Made by a program: the position numbers and the translations under genes. A stretch of DNA of 51,799 nucleotides from DAIPKP01 sp964539095 (lineage in GTDB: Bacteria > Synergistota > Synergistia > Synergistales > Aminiphilaceae): positions 1 to 51,799 of the forward strand of contig CAZIFL010000021.1 in the NCBI GenBank assembly GCA_964539095.1. The letters are read 5' to 3'. Under the pieces are notes generated by a model. It searched no databases. It was not told where the DNA came from and saw only the letters and a program-made list of their open reading frames with translations. Shown here piece after piece: positions 25,602-32,738 of the stretch (positions are counted from its first letter, which is position 1; each line of letters begins with the position of its first letter).

Positions 25602-25873
25602 TATGCTACACCTCCCAGAAACCGAAGAATCGCCGCTTTGGTCCGGGCTGCAAGAACAAGATCCAGAGCACCGTTATCCTGAACCGCTATGCTGATGTCT
25701 CCGGTGTACTGCAGCTCTTTTACCGTGGCAAGAACGGTTTTTTTCATGGCTGTGCCGAACCGGGTCGCACTGGAGCCTGTAATGGTAACCGCTATACCGT
25801 TTCCGGAGGCTCCTTCAGTAACGGTTACCAGACAGTCCATGGACTCGATGGTCCCGGCGGACGTGGTTTTCAT
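25601..25873 (-). CDS. citD: Citrate lyase gamma subunit (acyl carrier protein)
   Basis: A 90-residue CitD, which carries the phosphoribosyl-dephospho-CoA prosthetic group that shuttles the acyl chain. The attachment Ser is Ser11 in AGTIESMDC, aligned with the GTLES-type motif of other CitD proteins. ATG 25873 is preferred because GGAGG lies 8 bases upstream; an ATG two codons earlier is too close to it. No citC, citX or citG gene, needed to make and load the prosthetic group, is in the window, so these must lie elsewhere. The gene follows the dehydrogenase after a terminator-like hairpin. Confidence 0.92.
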   Translation of the reverse strand: MKTTSAGTIESMDCLVTVTEGASGNGIAVTITGSSATRFGTAMKKTVLATVKELQYTGDISIAVQDNGALDLVLAARTKAAILRFLGGVA

Positions 25874-25899
25874 ACACATTCCCTCCTCCGTGTATCCTG

Positions 25900-25943
25900 G
25901 TGATCCTTAACAGATCACAAAAGAGGGGGCCCGAAGGCCCCCT
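25900..25943 (-). terminator. Terminator/attenuator between dehydrogenase and citD
   Basis: GGGGGCC-CGAA-GGCCCCC (25925-25942, extended by an A-T pair) is a tight tetraloop hairpin followed on the minus strand by CTTTTGTG. A second small hairpin GTGATC/GATCAC (25900-25905 with 25913-25918) lies next to it, just ahead of the citD ribosome-binding site. Together they may lower read-through into citDEF or separate it as its own unit. Confidence 0.6.
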
Positions 25944-26003
25944 TGAGGTCTTCCCGCTGCGGGGCAGGGGGGGAGTCCCCTCGTTATCCCCGATCAGATT
26001 TTT

Positions 26004-27257
26004 CTAGTATGCTTCCTGTCCCTTCAGATGTTCCCAGGCGCACATCTCCTTCGCCTTGGCAGCCACTTTGTCTGCCCTCTTGTCGAAGCTGGGGTCGATC
26101 TTCCGGGCGATGGCCTTGGACATATCCAGGGTGGAGACTGCCTTGGTCTCCCAATCCTTCTCGCCCTTGTCGCGGAAGATGTCGTAGGTAAGATCCTTGC
26201 CCTCTACGAGCACTTCGCCGATGGCCTTTTCAAGAAGGGCTGCCTTGTCATCCAGGCGGAGGAACTCCAGCATCATTTTGGCGGTAAGAAGGAGTCCGCA
26301 AGGATTGAGTTTGTACTGGTGGGCGTACTTGGGTGCCGAGCCGTGGCTGGGCTCAAAAAGGGCAGCGTTCTTGCCGATGTTACCGCTGGGGGAGAAGCCA
26401 AGCCCGCCGATAAGCTGGGAGGCCTCATCCGAAAGGATGTCTCCAAAGACGTTGGAGGCCACCACAACATCGTAGTTCTGGGGGTTCTTGATGATCCACA
26501 TGGCGGTGGCGTCGGCGTTCTCTTCGATGGCCTTGATTTCGGGATAATCCTTGGCGACCTTGAAGAAGATCTCTTTCATCATGCCGTCAGTCGCCCGGAT
26601 GACGTTCGCCTTATTGCAGTTAGTGACGGTTTTGCGTCCCGTAGCCTTGGCATACTCGAAAGCCGCCCGGATAATGCGCTCACAACCCTCTTCAGAGAAG
26701 ACCCGCCAGGATACGGCGGTCTCGCCCTTGGTCTTGAACCGCTCCATGCCGGGGTGCATGTCGTAGAACTCCTTGGGAATGGGGCGCCACTCCACGGCAG
26801 AGTAGAGATCTTCGGTATTCTCCCGGAAGAGCACCATGTCGATGTTGGGATCTCCCTTGAGGGGGGAGGAGAGGCCGGGCATAAGCTTGGCGGGGCGGAT
26901 GTTGATGTAGAGATCAAAGAGCTGCCGCATCTGGAGAATAGCGGATTTGAAGCCCTTAACGCCGGATTTGGAAGTGATAGCCGCCATAAGGGTGGCATCG
27001 CTGTTGGCGATGGCGTCCCGGGTCTCCTGGGGGACGGTGTTACGCCGCTCGTCACCCTCGGGATACTTGGCACATGTCTCTTCCCACATGCACCACCCCA
27101 TGTCCGCTCGTACCCAGTCGATAGGCAGGTTCAGGGCATCCATGACGATCATGCAGCCCTCCATAACGTCAAAACCTGCATGGTCTCCGGGAATGTAGCA
27201 TACCTGGTAGCGATCCTTCTTCTCTTTCACCTGCATAACATTGCGATTCTCTGCCAT
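26004..27257 (-). CDS. Isocitrate/homoisocitrate-type dehydrogenase
   Basis: A 417-residue beta-decarboxylating dehydrogenase of the isocitrate/isopropylmalate family. The family motif FRENTEDLYSAVEW indicates the isocitrate or homoisocitrate branch rather than isopropylmalate. Also present are NKANVIRATDG, the metal-binding NVFGDILSDEASQLIGGLG and ALFEPSHGSAPKYA. In the substrate loop (KGFKSAILQMRQLFDLY) the Ser of the E. coli SxN pair is kept but Asn115 is replaced by Ile, as in several homoisocitrate enzymes. So the side-chain preference is uncertain. AAGGAGG precedes ATG 27257 by 8 bases. Context (hydro-lyases upstream, citrate lyase downstream) favours isocitrate to 2-oxoglutarate. Confidence 0.87.
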   Translation of the reverse strand: MAENRNVMQVKEKKDRYQVCYIPGDHAGFDVMEGCMIVMDALNLPIDWVRADMGWCMWEETCAKYPEGDERRNTVPQETRDAIANSDATLMAAITSKSGVKGFKSAILQMRQLFDLYINIRPAKLMPGLSSPLKGDPNIDMVLFRENTEDLYSAVEWRPIPKEFYDMHPGMERFKTKGETAVSWRVFSEEGCERIIRAAFEYAKATGRKTVTNCNKANVIRATDGMMKEIFFKVAKDYPEIKAIEENADATAMWIIKNPQNYDVVVASNVFGDILSDEASQLIGGLGFSPSGNIGKNAALFEPSHGSAPKYAHQYKLNPCGLLLTAKMMLEFLRLDDKAALLEKAIGEVLVEGKDLTYDIFRDKGEKDWETKAVSTLDMSKAIARKIDPSFDKRADKVAAKAKEMCAWEHLKGQEAY

Positions 27258-27283
27258 GGGGTGTAACCTCCTTGGTTATTATG

Positions 27284-27311
27284 TGCAGGGACTTTTCAAA
27301 AAGTCCCTGCA
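27284..27311 (-). other. Intra-operon 12-bp hairpin
   Basis: TGCAGGGACTTT (27284-27295) and AAAGTCCCTGCA (27300-27311) pair perfectly around a 4-base loop. The hairpin sits between the second small subunit gene and the dehydrogenase gene. There is no downstream T-run on either strand, so mRNA processing or stability control is more likely than termination. Confidence 0.6.
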
Positions 27312-27358
27312 GTATTCGATAGAGCTTCTATTGCCGTATGAGGGTAGTAGAGTAATCG

Positions 27359-27853
27359 TTATTCGAGGCCCAGGGATTTCCGTACGTGAGGGATAAGCCC
27401 TCCGTCCTCGATGAGACCCTTTACGAAATCCGGATAGGGGGGGAAGGAGAATTCACCCTTGGAGGTGATGACCTTGCCCTCATCGAAATCCACCGTAACC
27501 TCTTCTCCCGCCTGGATGGCATCTACCGCCTGGGGGCTTACCACGATGGGAAGGCCCTCATTAAGGCAGTTTCGGTAGTAGATCCGGGCGAAGCCCTTGG
27601 CGATGATGGCTCCGATGCCGCGCTCCTTGAGGCAGCTTACCGCCTGCTCCCGGCTGGAGCCGCAACCCCAGTTTTTTCCCCCCACGATGATGTCGCCGGG
27701 CTGGGCGTTTTTGGTGAACTCCGGATCAAGATCCTCCAGGGCAACCTTGGCCATCTCGGAACGCTCCTTAATGGTGTAGGTATACTTGCCGGGGAAGATC
27801 ACGTCGGTGTTGATGTCATCACCGTACTTCCAGACTTTTCCTGTGATTTTCAT
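27359..27853 (-). CDS. Hydro-lyase small subunit, pair 2 (LeuD/HacB family)
   Basis: A 164-residue swivel-domain subunit of the aconitase superfamily. With the large subunit encoded just upstream it forms a [4Fe-4S] hydro-lyase. The family signature GDDINTDVIFPGKY and the active-site GGKNWGCGSSREQA are intact, and FARIYYRNCLNEGLP follows. The substrate-loop motif after the Lys is YTYT, where isopropylmalate isomerases have YLV/YLM and homoaconitases YLRT (established for archaeal enzymes). GGGAGG lies 10 bases before the ATG. Two bases separate it from the stop of its partner. Candidate activities are aconitase, homoaconitase, isopropylmalate isomerase or 2,3-dimethylmalate dehydratase; sequence alone does not decide. 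Confidence 0.87.
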   Translation of the reverse strand: MKITGKVWKYGDDINTDVIFPGKYTYTIKERSEMAKVALEDLDPEFTKNAQPGDIIVGGKNWGCGSSREQAVSCLKERGIGAIIAKGFARIYYRNCLNEGLPIVVSPQAVDAIQAGEEVTVDFDEGKVITSKGEFSFPPYPDFVKGLIEDGGLIPHVRKSLGLE

Positions 27854-27855
27854 AG

Positions 27856-29112
27856 TTACAGCACCTCCCGGGGATCCGCAAATTCGCCTTTAAGTGCCGA
27901 GGCTGCTACGGTGAGGGGGCTGGCGAGGTAGATGAAGCTCTCTTTGTTCCCCATGCGTCCCTGGAAGTTCCGGTTTGCCGTGGAGATGCAGACCTCACCG
28001 GGGGCAAGAATGCCTTCGTGGTTCCCCATGCAGGGGCCACAACCGGGGTTGCAGATCACGCAGCCTGCATCAAGGAAGATATCCAGAAGTCCTTCCTTCA
28101 TGGCCTGGCGGTAGACCTTCCAGGATGCGGGGATGACCACGGTGCGTACTGCCACGTTCTTTCCCTTAAGAACTCCCGCGGCTTCACGAAGATCTTCGAT
28201 CCGTCCGTTGGTGCAGCTTCCGAGAAAGGCCTGATGAATCTTCTGACCCTTTACCTCGTCGATGGGGGCGTAGTTGTCTACAGTATGGGGCTTTGCCACG
28301 CAGGGGACGAGATCTCCCAGATCGTAGTGCAGCTCTTGAATGTAGGTGGCATCCTCATCTGCCCAGATAGCCTCCCAATCCTCTGTTTTCTGCTTGCCTT
28401 CGATGGCGGCCATAACCTTGGCATCCGGAGGACAGACAGCGTTTTTGGCTCCCATCTCGATCCCCATGTTGGTGAGGGTCATGCGCTCCGCAATAGTCAT
28501 GGCCTCAATGCCGGAGCCGTGGAACTCCACGGACATGTAGTCTGCTCCGTCCGCCTTGATATCCCCGATGATCTTCAGAATAAGATCCTTGGAAGAGACC
28601 CCCTTGGGGAGCGTTCCCGTAACGGTGATCTTCATGCTGTCGGGAACCTTAAACCAGATCTTCCCGGTTGCCCAGGTAGCCGCCATTTCACTGCGGCCGA
28701 TGCCGGTGGAGAAGGCGCCATAGGCCCCGTAGGTACAGGTGTGGCTATCGCTCCCCACCATGATGAGTCCTGGAAGAGCAAAGCCCTCGTCACACATTAC
28801 CTGATGGCAGACGCCGCCCTTGCTGGTAACGTCATAGAAGTTGGGGATTCCCTGGGCTTCCACAAACTCGCGAATCTCGTAGTGGTTGATGGCATGCTTG
28901 TCCGAGGGAGCCGGCACCGCGTGATCCAGGATGAAGACGATGTGGCTTGGATCCCAGACCTTGCTTACGCCGATTTTCTTGAAGGTTTTGGCTATGGGAG
29001 CGGCATTGTCATGGCTCATGCAGAAATGGGGCTCCACGGTGACAACTTCTCCCGCCACCACGTCCTTTTTGGCAAATTTGCCGAGAACCTTTTCAGCGAA
29101 CGTTTTGCCCAT
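27856..29112 (-). CDS. Hydro-lyase large subunit, pair 2 (LeuC/HacA family)
   Basis: A 418-residue catalytic subunit of the aconitase superfamily. It has the canonical GVCHQVMCDEG and GSDSHTCTYGAYGAF motifs and the three cluster-binding Cys, one in FLGSCTNGRIEDL and two in NPGCGPCMGNHEG. This set makes it a conventional isopropylmalate isomerase/homoaconitase/dimethylmalate dehydratase-type enzyme. ATG 29112 has GGAGG 6 bases upstream; the longer frame overlaps the preceding small subunit gene. The small subunit gene of pair 1 ends 10 bases upstream. It probably interconverts a hydroxy-tricarboxylate such as citrate and isocitrate through cis-aconitate, given the dehydrogenase and lyase downstream (inference). 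Confidence 0.88.
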   Translation of the reverse strand: MGKTFAEKVLGKFAKKDVVAGEVVTVEPHFCMSHDNAAPIAKTFKKIGVSKVWDPSHIVFILDHAVPAPSDKHAINHYEIREFVEAQGIPNFYDVTSKGGVCHQVMCDEGFALPGLIMVGSDSHTCTYGAYGAFSTGIGRSEMAATWATGKIWFKVPDSMKITVTGTLPKGVSSKDLILKIIGDIKADGADYMSVEFHGSGIEAMTIAERMTLTNMGIEMGAKNAVCPPDAKVMAAIEGKQKTEDWEAIWADEDATYIQELHYDLGDLVPCVAKPHTVDNYAPIDEVKGQKIHQAFLGSCTNGRIEDLREAAGVLKGKNVAVRTVVIPASWKVYRQAMKEGLLDIFLDAGCVICNPGCGPCMGNHEGILAPGEVCISTANRNFQGRMGNKESFIYLASPLTVAASALKGEFADPREVL

Positions 29113-29122
29113 GGTGCGCCTC

Positions 29123-29632
29123 CTACTTGAGAGCCTTGGATTTGAGATACTCGATGAGTCCGCCGGCTGCCATGATGTCTTTTTCGAGATCTGCCACGGC
29201 ATCTCCGTGCATGGATTTGCCCGTGGTAAGATTCGTGATCGTTCCGGTTGCCATGTCTACTTCAATTTCGTCGCCGTCCTTGAATATCTTGGCCACTCCG
29301 GGAGCGAAGAGGACGGGGTAGCCGTTATTCACGGCGTTACGATAGTAGATTCGGGAGAAGGAGTCTGCCAACACCACGGGAACCCCCGCATACTTCAGAC
29401 AGTACACCGCATGCTCACGGGAGGAGCCACAGCCGAAGTTACGTCCTGCTACCACGATATCTCCGGGCTTTACTTCCTTGGCAAAATGCTCCTTGCCAGG
29501 ATAGTATTCAAAAGAGTACTGGGGCATTTCCTTGGGATCCGTCTCGGCGAGATACTTATTGTGGTAGATCAGGTCCGTATCCACGTCGTCATCGAAAACC
29601 CATGCCCGTCCGCGAAGGATTGTGTTTTCCAT
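29123..29632 (-). CDS. Hydro-lyase small subunit, pair 1 (LeuD/HacB family)
   Basis: A 169-residue swivel-domain subunit, paralogous to the pair 2 small subunit but clearly diverged. Motifs are DDVDTDLIYHNKYL, GRNFGCGSSREHA and FSRIYYRNAVNNGYP. The substrate loop reads KYLAET, so the specificity motif is YLAE, unlike the standard isopropylmalate (YLV/YLM) or homoaconitate (YLRT) forms. AAGGAGG lies 7 bases before the ATG. It follows its large subunit by 18 bases. It should swing over the cluster domain of the large subunit to complete the active site. Confidence 0.87.
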   Translation of the reverse strand: MENTILRGRAWVFDDDVDTDLIYHNKYLAETDPKEMPQYSFEYYPGKEHFAKEVKPGDIVVAGRNFGCGSSREHAVYCLKYAGVPVVLADSFSRIYYRNAVNNGYPVLFAPGVAKIFKDGDEIEVDMATGTITNLTTGKSMHGDAVADLEKDIMAAGGLIEYLKSKALK

Positions 29633-29650
29633 TATCGTTCCTCCTTCTTC

Positions 29651-30934
29651 CTAACCGAGAATGTCCCGGGGATCCGTGATGACCCCACGGATAGCCGAGG
29701 CCATGGCAGACATGGGGCTCATAAGGTAGGTATGGCTTCCCTTGCCCACCTTGCCGATGAAGTTCCGGTTGGTGGTAGAGATTCCCACGTCTCCGTTGGG
29801 GAGGGCACCGTAGTGCTCCGCCGTGCAGAGAGAGCAGGTGGGGTTGGTGAAGACGATCCCCGCCTCCAGGAAGGCTCCGACAAATCCTTCCTTCACGCAC
29901 TGCTTCATCACCTCGGTAGTGCTGGGGGTGATGATGGTGCGGCAAGAGGGAGCTACCTGGGGGAAGCCTGCGGCCTTGAGAATGTCGTAGGCAGCTTTGA
30001 TGTCCTCGTAGCGTCCGTTGGAACAGGATCCAATATGTACCTGATCGATAGCATTTCCAGCTACATCTTTGACCTTCTTGACGTTATCCGGAGCATCGGG
30101 ACAGGAGGCCATGGGCTCCAGATTGCTCACGTCGTAGGAAAGCTCTTCCACATAGACTGCGTCTGCATCGGGCTTAATCGCTTCAACGCGCTCCCGGACC
30201 ACGTCTCCCGCACGGCCTGCGAGCCACTCAAGAACGTCTCCGTTAGGAAGGATGAGGCCGACCTTGCCGCTCATCTCGGTAACCATGGAGCAAAGGGTGA
30301 TCCTGTCAGCCAGGCTGGCCTTCTCAATGGTGGGACCGGTGAACTCGGTGGAACGGAAGAACATCCCTGCCGCTCCGAGTTCGCCCACCACAAAGGTGAG
30401 AAAGTCGCGCATGCAGACCCCCTTGCCAAAGGAGCCTTTAACGGTAACTTTCATGCTCTCGGGAACCCGGAACCAGTTGGTCCCTTCGAACCAGGAGGCC
30501 ACGATATCCGTGTTCCCCACACCGGTGGCAAAGGCTCCCACAGCGCCGAGAAGGTTCATGTGGCTGTCGGTGCCAAGGATAACGTCTCCAGGGAGAACGT
30601 GGCCGTTCTCCAGAAGCACGTGCTGGCCGATACCGTGATTGACGTCAAAAACCTTGGAAATTCCCTGTCTCTTGGCGAACTCCCGGATGATCTTCTGGTT
30701 GTTGGAAACTTTCTCTGTATGAGCGGGAGCCTGAAGGTCGAAGGTAAAGGCTACCTTCTCAGGATCCCAAACCTTCCCCTTTTTCTCGGTGATCTCCTCA
30801 AACTGCAGTACGCAGTTGGCTCCTCCGAAATCCCGGGCGGTGGAAAGGTCGATGTTGCACCATACCCGGTCTCCTACCTTCGCATCCTTTCCGGATGCTC
30901 GCTGAATGATCTTTTCGATCATCGTCTTACCCAT
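29651..30934 (-). CDS. Hydro-lyase large subunit, pair 1, divergent (LeuC/HacA family)
   Basis: A 427-residue large subunit of the aconitase superfamily. The cluster cysteines are retained in IGSCSNGRYEDI and in NPTCSLCTAEHYG (CxxC). Nearby motifs depart from the norm. The common GICHQV is GIGQHV, and the usual GSDSHTCTYGAYGA is GTDSHMNLLGAVGA, so the conserved Thr after the His is Met. This is a different subfamily from pair 2, not a recent duplicate. AGGAGG lies 7 bases before the ATG. It is the first enzyme gene after the HD-domain gene. Its reaction is probably a reversible hydration of a tri- or dicarboxylate; which one is open. Confidence 0.85.
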   Translation of the reverse strand: MGKTMIEKIIQRASGKDAKVGDRVWCNIDLSTARDFGGANCVLQFEEITEKKGKVWDPEKVAFTFDLQAPAHTEKVSNNQKIIREFAKRQGISKVFDVNHGIGQHVLLENGHVLPGDVILGTDSHMNLLGAVGAFATGVGNTDIVASWFEGTNWFRVPESMKVTVKGSFGKGVCMRDFLTFVVGELGAAGMFFRSTEFTGPTIEKASLADRITLCSMVTEMSGKVGLILPNGDVLEWLAGRAGDVVRERVEAIKPDADAVYVEELSYDVSNLEPMASCPDAPDNVKKVKDVAGNAIDQVHIGSCSNGRYEDIKAAYDILKAAGFPQVAPSCRTIITPSTTEVMKQCVKEGFVGAFLEAGIVFTNPTCSLCTAEHYGALPNGDVGISTTNRNFIGKVGKGSHTYLMSPMSAMASAIRGVITDPRDILG

Positions 30935-30992
30935 GCCGACACCTCCTGAATAAAATAGACAGCTACTGCTAGGATGCTACTTTCCGGTAGTT

Positions 30993-31550
30993 CTACTTGA
31001 GCCCCAGGAAAGACTTGATGGTCTCAAAATTCATGAAGTCTGCCTTATTGACCATAACTGCCTCGGGAGAGCGGTATCCTCCGTCTCCTTCACCAGCGTG
31101 TACAGCGATGCAGTGGCAGATATCCGAGGAGACGCCGTGCTTCATGGCAAGGCCGGTGCCGGAGAAGGGGTGGCGCAGATCTTTCCCCAGCTTGGACTTT
31201 ACGACCTGTCCATCGGGTTTGCGCTCGTACTCTACAAGCTTGCCCACATCGTGAAGCAGGGCGGCGGCGATGAGAATGTCGTTATCGAGATGGAAGCCAC
31301 CCTCGTCCTTGTAGAGAACATTGTACTCCTCCATGGCAACCTTGCAGATCCGGGTAACCCCTCGGGTATGGGTGAGGAAGGAGGCGGGGCATTCCTTGAT
31401 AAGAAGGGTAAAGGGGATCTTTGCCATATCTTCCGGCTCCCATCCGCCGATCTTCAGGGCATCCTCATAGGTGGCGACTACTTTTTCCTGGAGATCCTTA
31501 TCGCTGATCCATTCGATTTCCGGAAAGCACTTTCTGATACGATCCTTCAT
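30993..31550 (-). CDS. HD-domain putative phosphohydrolase
   Basis: A 185-residue HD-superfamily protein. Metal-binding residues are visible in LTHTRGVTRI, LLHDVGKLVEYE, HPFSGTGLAMKHG and CHCIAVHAGEG. Such proteins hydrolyse nucleotides or other phosphoesters, but this one has no clear subfamily. ATG 31550 has GAGGAGGG 8 bases upstream; the longer frame runs into the regulator gene. It sits between the regulator and the first hydro-lyase gene, so it probably serves the same pathway, for example in coenzyme repair or signalling. That role is speculative. Confidence 0.75.
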   Translation of the reverse strand: MKDRIRKCFPEIEWISDKDLQEKVVATYEDALKIGGWEPEDMAKIPFTLLIKECPASFLTHTRGVTRICKVAMEEYNVLYKDEGGFHLDNDILIAAALLHDVGKLVEYERKPDGQVVKSKLGKDLRHPFSGTGLAMKHGVSSDICHCIAVHAGEGDGGYRSPEAVMVNKADFMNFETIKSFLGLK

Positions 31551-31576
31551 AATACAATCCCTCCTCGGAATATGGA

Positions 31577-31593
31577 GCACCCCTTCAGGGTGC
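31577..31593 (-). other. Small hairpin over the regulator stop codon
   Basis: GCACCC (31577-31582) pairs with GGGTGC (31588-31593) around a 5-base loop that contains the regulator stop codon. No T-run follows. It may slow read-through or mark an mRNA cleavage point between the regulator and the enzyme genes. Confidence 0.4.
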
Positions 31594-32304
31594 CGTTTGG
31601 CTCGATTCCTCCAGGGCGATGGCATCCTGGAGATTTCGGTAAATCCGCTCAATGTGCTGGTGCGCTGCTTGAGAAGCCCTTTCGGGATCGTGATCCAGAA
31701 TGGCCTCGTAGATGGTCCGGTGCTCATTGATGTAGGCTTCCTTGTCGCTCAGGAGCGTGTAGATGCGTTCGTGAGTTGCCATGATCAGGTTGAAGGTCAT
31801 CTTCACGATGTTCACAAAGACGAAGTTTTTCGTGGCTTCCGCCAGAGCATAGTGGAAGTTGAAATCTGTCTTAGCCCGGAATTCAATCTCTTCCACCCCT
31901 TCCTCATGAGGAGGGGAGAGAAGCCTGCGGAGCTTGGTGAGATCGGAAGGAAAGGCCCGGCGTGCCGCTTCTGAGGCGATGGCAGGGTCAAGAACCCTTC
32001 GGGCTTCCATAAGCTCAAGAATGGCGTTATCTTCAAGCTGCTCCGTTCGTACCGGCGCTCCTGTCTCCTTTCGGGGTTTCCGGACGAAACGTCCCTTGCC
32101 GGGGATGCTCTCAATGAGGCCCATAAGTTCCAGCACTCGAAAAGCCTCCCGAAGAGAACTCCGGCTTACGCCGATCTCCTCCATAAGCTGCCGTTCCGGA
32201 GGGAGAGGTTCTCCCGGGCGGAGAGAGCCCGCACTGATAAGACCCTTAAGCTCTTCCACCACTTTTTCGTATATGCGTGTCTGGCGTACTTTTTTTTCGG
32301 TCAT
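31585..32304 (-). CDS. GntR/FadR-family (FCD) transcriptional regulator
   Basis: A 239-residue regulator. The N-terminal GntR winged helix is typical: IYEKVVEELKGLISAGSLRP, GEPLPPERQLMEEIGVSRSS, LREAFRVLELMGLIESIPGKG. The C-terminal FCD domain (about 90-225) includes EARRVLDPAIASEAARRA, DFNFHYALAEATKN and HRTIYEAILDHDPERASQAAHQH. FCD domains usually bind a metal and a carboxylate ligand, which would suit citrate or a related acid. ATG 32304 has AGGAGG 7 bases upstream. It is the first gene of the tricarboxylate locus and lies directly behind a strong promoter with repeat elements, so it probably represses itself and the operon until substrate is present. Confidence 0.88.
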   Translation of the reverse strand: MTEKKVRQTRIYEKVVEELKGLISAGSLRPGEPLPPERQLMEEIGVSRSSLREAFRVLELMGLIESIPGKGRFVRKPRKETGAPVRTEQLEDNAILELMEARRVLDPAIASEAARRAFPSDLTKLRRLLSPPHEEGVEEIEFRAKTDFNFHYALAEATKNFVFVNIVKMTFNLIMATHERIYTLLSDKEAYINEHRTIYEAILDHDPERASQAAHQHIERIYRNLQDAIALEESSQTAP

Positions 32305-32331
32305 CCCGTCGCCTCCTGTCTGGACCACCCA

Positions 32332-32400
32332 GTGCACTTTATACCATTTTCGACCTATTTGTGCAAGACTTATCGAGAAGTCTTGCAATTGTGCACAATT
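32332..32400 (-). promoter_or_regulatory. Promoter and operator region of the tricarboxylate operon
   Basis: On the minus strand, TTGCAC (32366-32361), 17 bases and TATAAA (32343-32338) form a near-consensus promoter 34 bases before the regulator ATG. An inverted repeat TGCAAGACT/AGTCTTGCA (32362-32370 with 32379-32387) overlaps the -35 box. The perfect 14-base palindrome AATTGTGCACAATT occupies 32387-32400. GTGCA-type elements occur at 32332, 32361 and 32391, about three helical turns apart. These are good candidates for the regulator's binding sites. Confidence 0.7.
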
Positions 32401-32738
32401 ACTCGTTTTCGCAGTTTTGAGCAAGCAAGATTCTTGTTAAAGCACTGCAAAAGCTGGTTGAAACATGCGCTCTGCTTTGGGATTGGAATTCCTTGAAACG
32501 GTCCATCTCCTTTGGTTGAACCGAAAGAAGTATTTTTCTGTATACTGGCGGGCGGTCCAGAGAGAAAGTAACAGAAATTTTCTCTCTTGGCAAGAATGGC
32601 AGAGAAGGTACAATAAGGGAATCCTCTGGAGGGTATTTTTTTGAAGCCTTCTGAAAAAATCTCCGTAAAGAGGCATGTGGGAGCGTTGCCCCCGTAGCGT
32701 CCCGTGGCATGAAAAATGGTGAGTGGAGGAGGATTTGT
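32401..32738 (+). other. 338-base intergenic region with a promoter
   Basis: No gene is seen between the divergent regulator and the nucleoside kinase. TTGGCA (32587-32592), 16 bases and TACAAT (32609-32614) form a plausible rightward promoter. That leaves a leader of roughly 115 bases containing a T-run (about 32636-32643) after a small CCTC/GAGG hairpin. No known riboswitch was recognised. Confidence 0.4.
32587..32614 (+). promoter_or_regulatory. Candidate promoter of the nucleoside kinase gene
   Basis: TTGGCA at 32587-32592 and TACAAT at 32609-32614 are separated by 16 bases and lie about 125 bases before the ATG. Confidence 0.5.

Noticed and set aside
26028..30949. Very long open frames on the + strand (412, 370 and 672 codons) opposite the dehydrogenase and hydro-lyase genes.
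   Set aside because: They mirror the GC-biased codon use of the real genes. Their translations match no family, and the minus-strand proteins have full motifs and ribosome sites.
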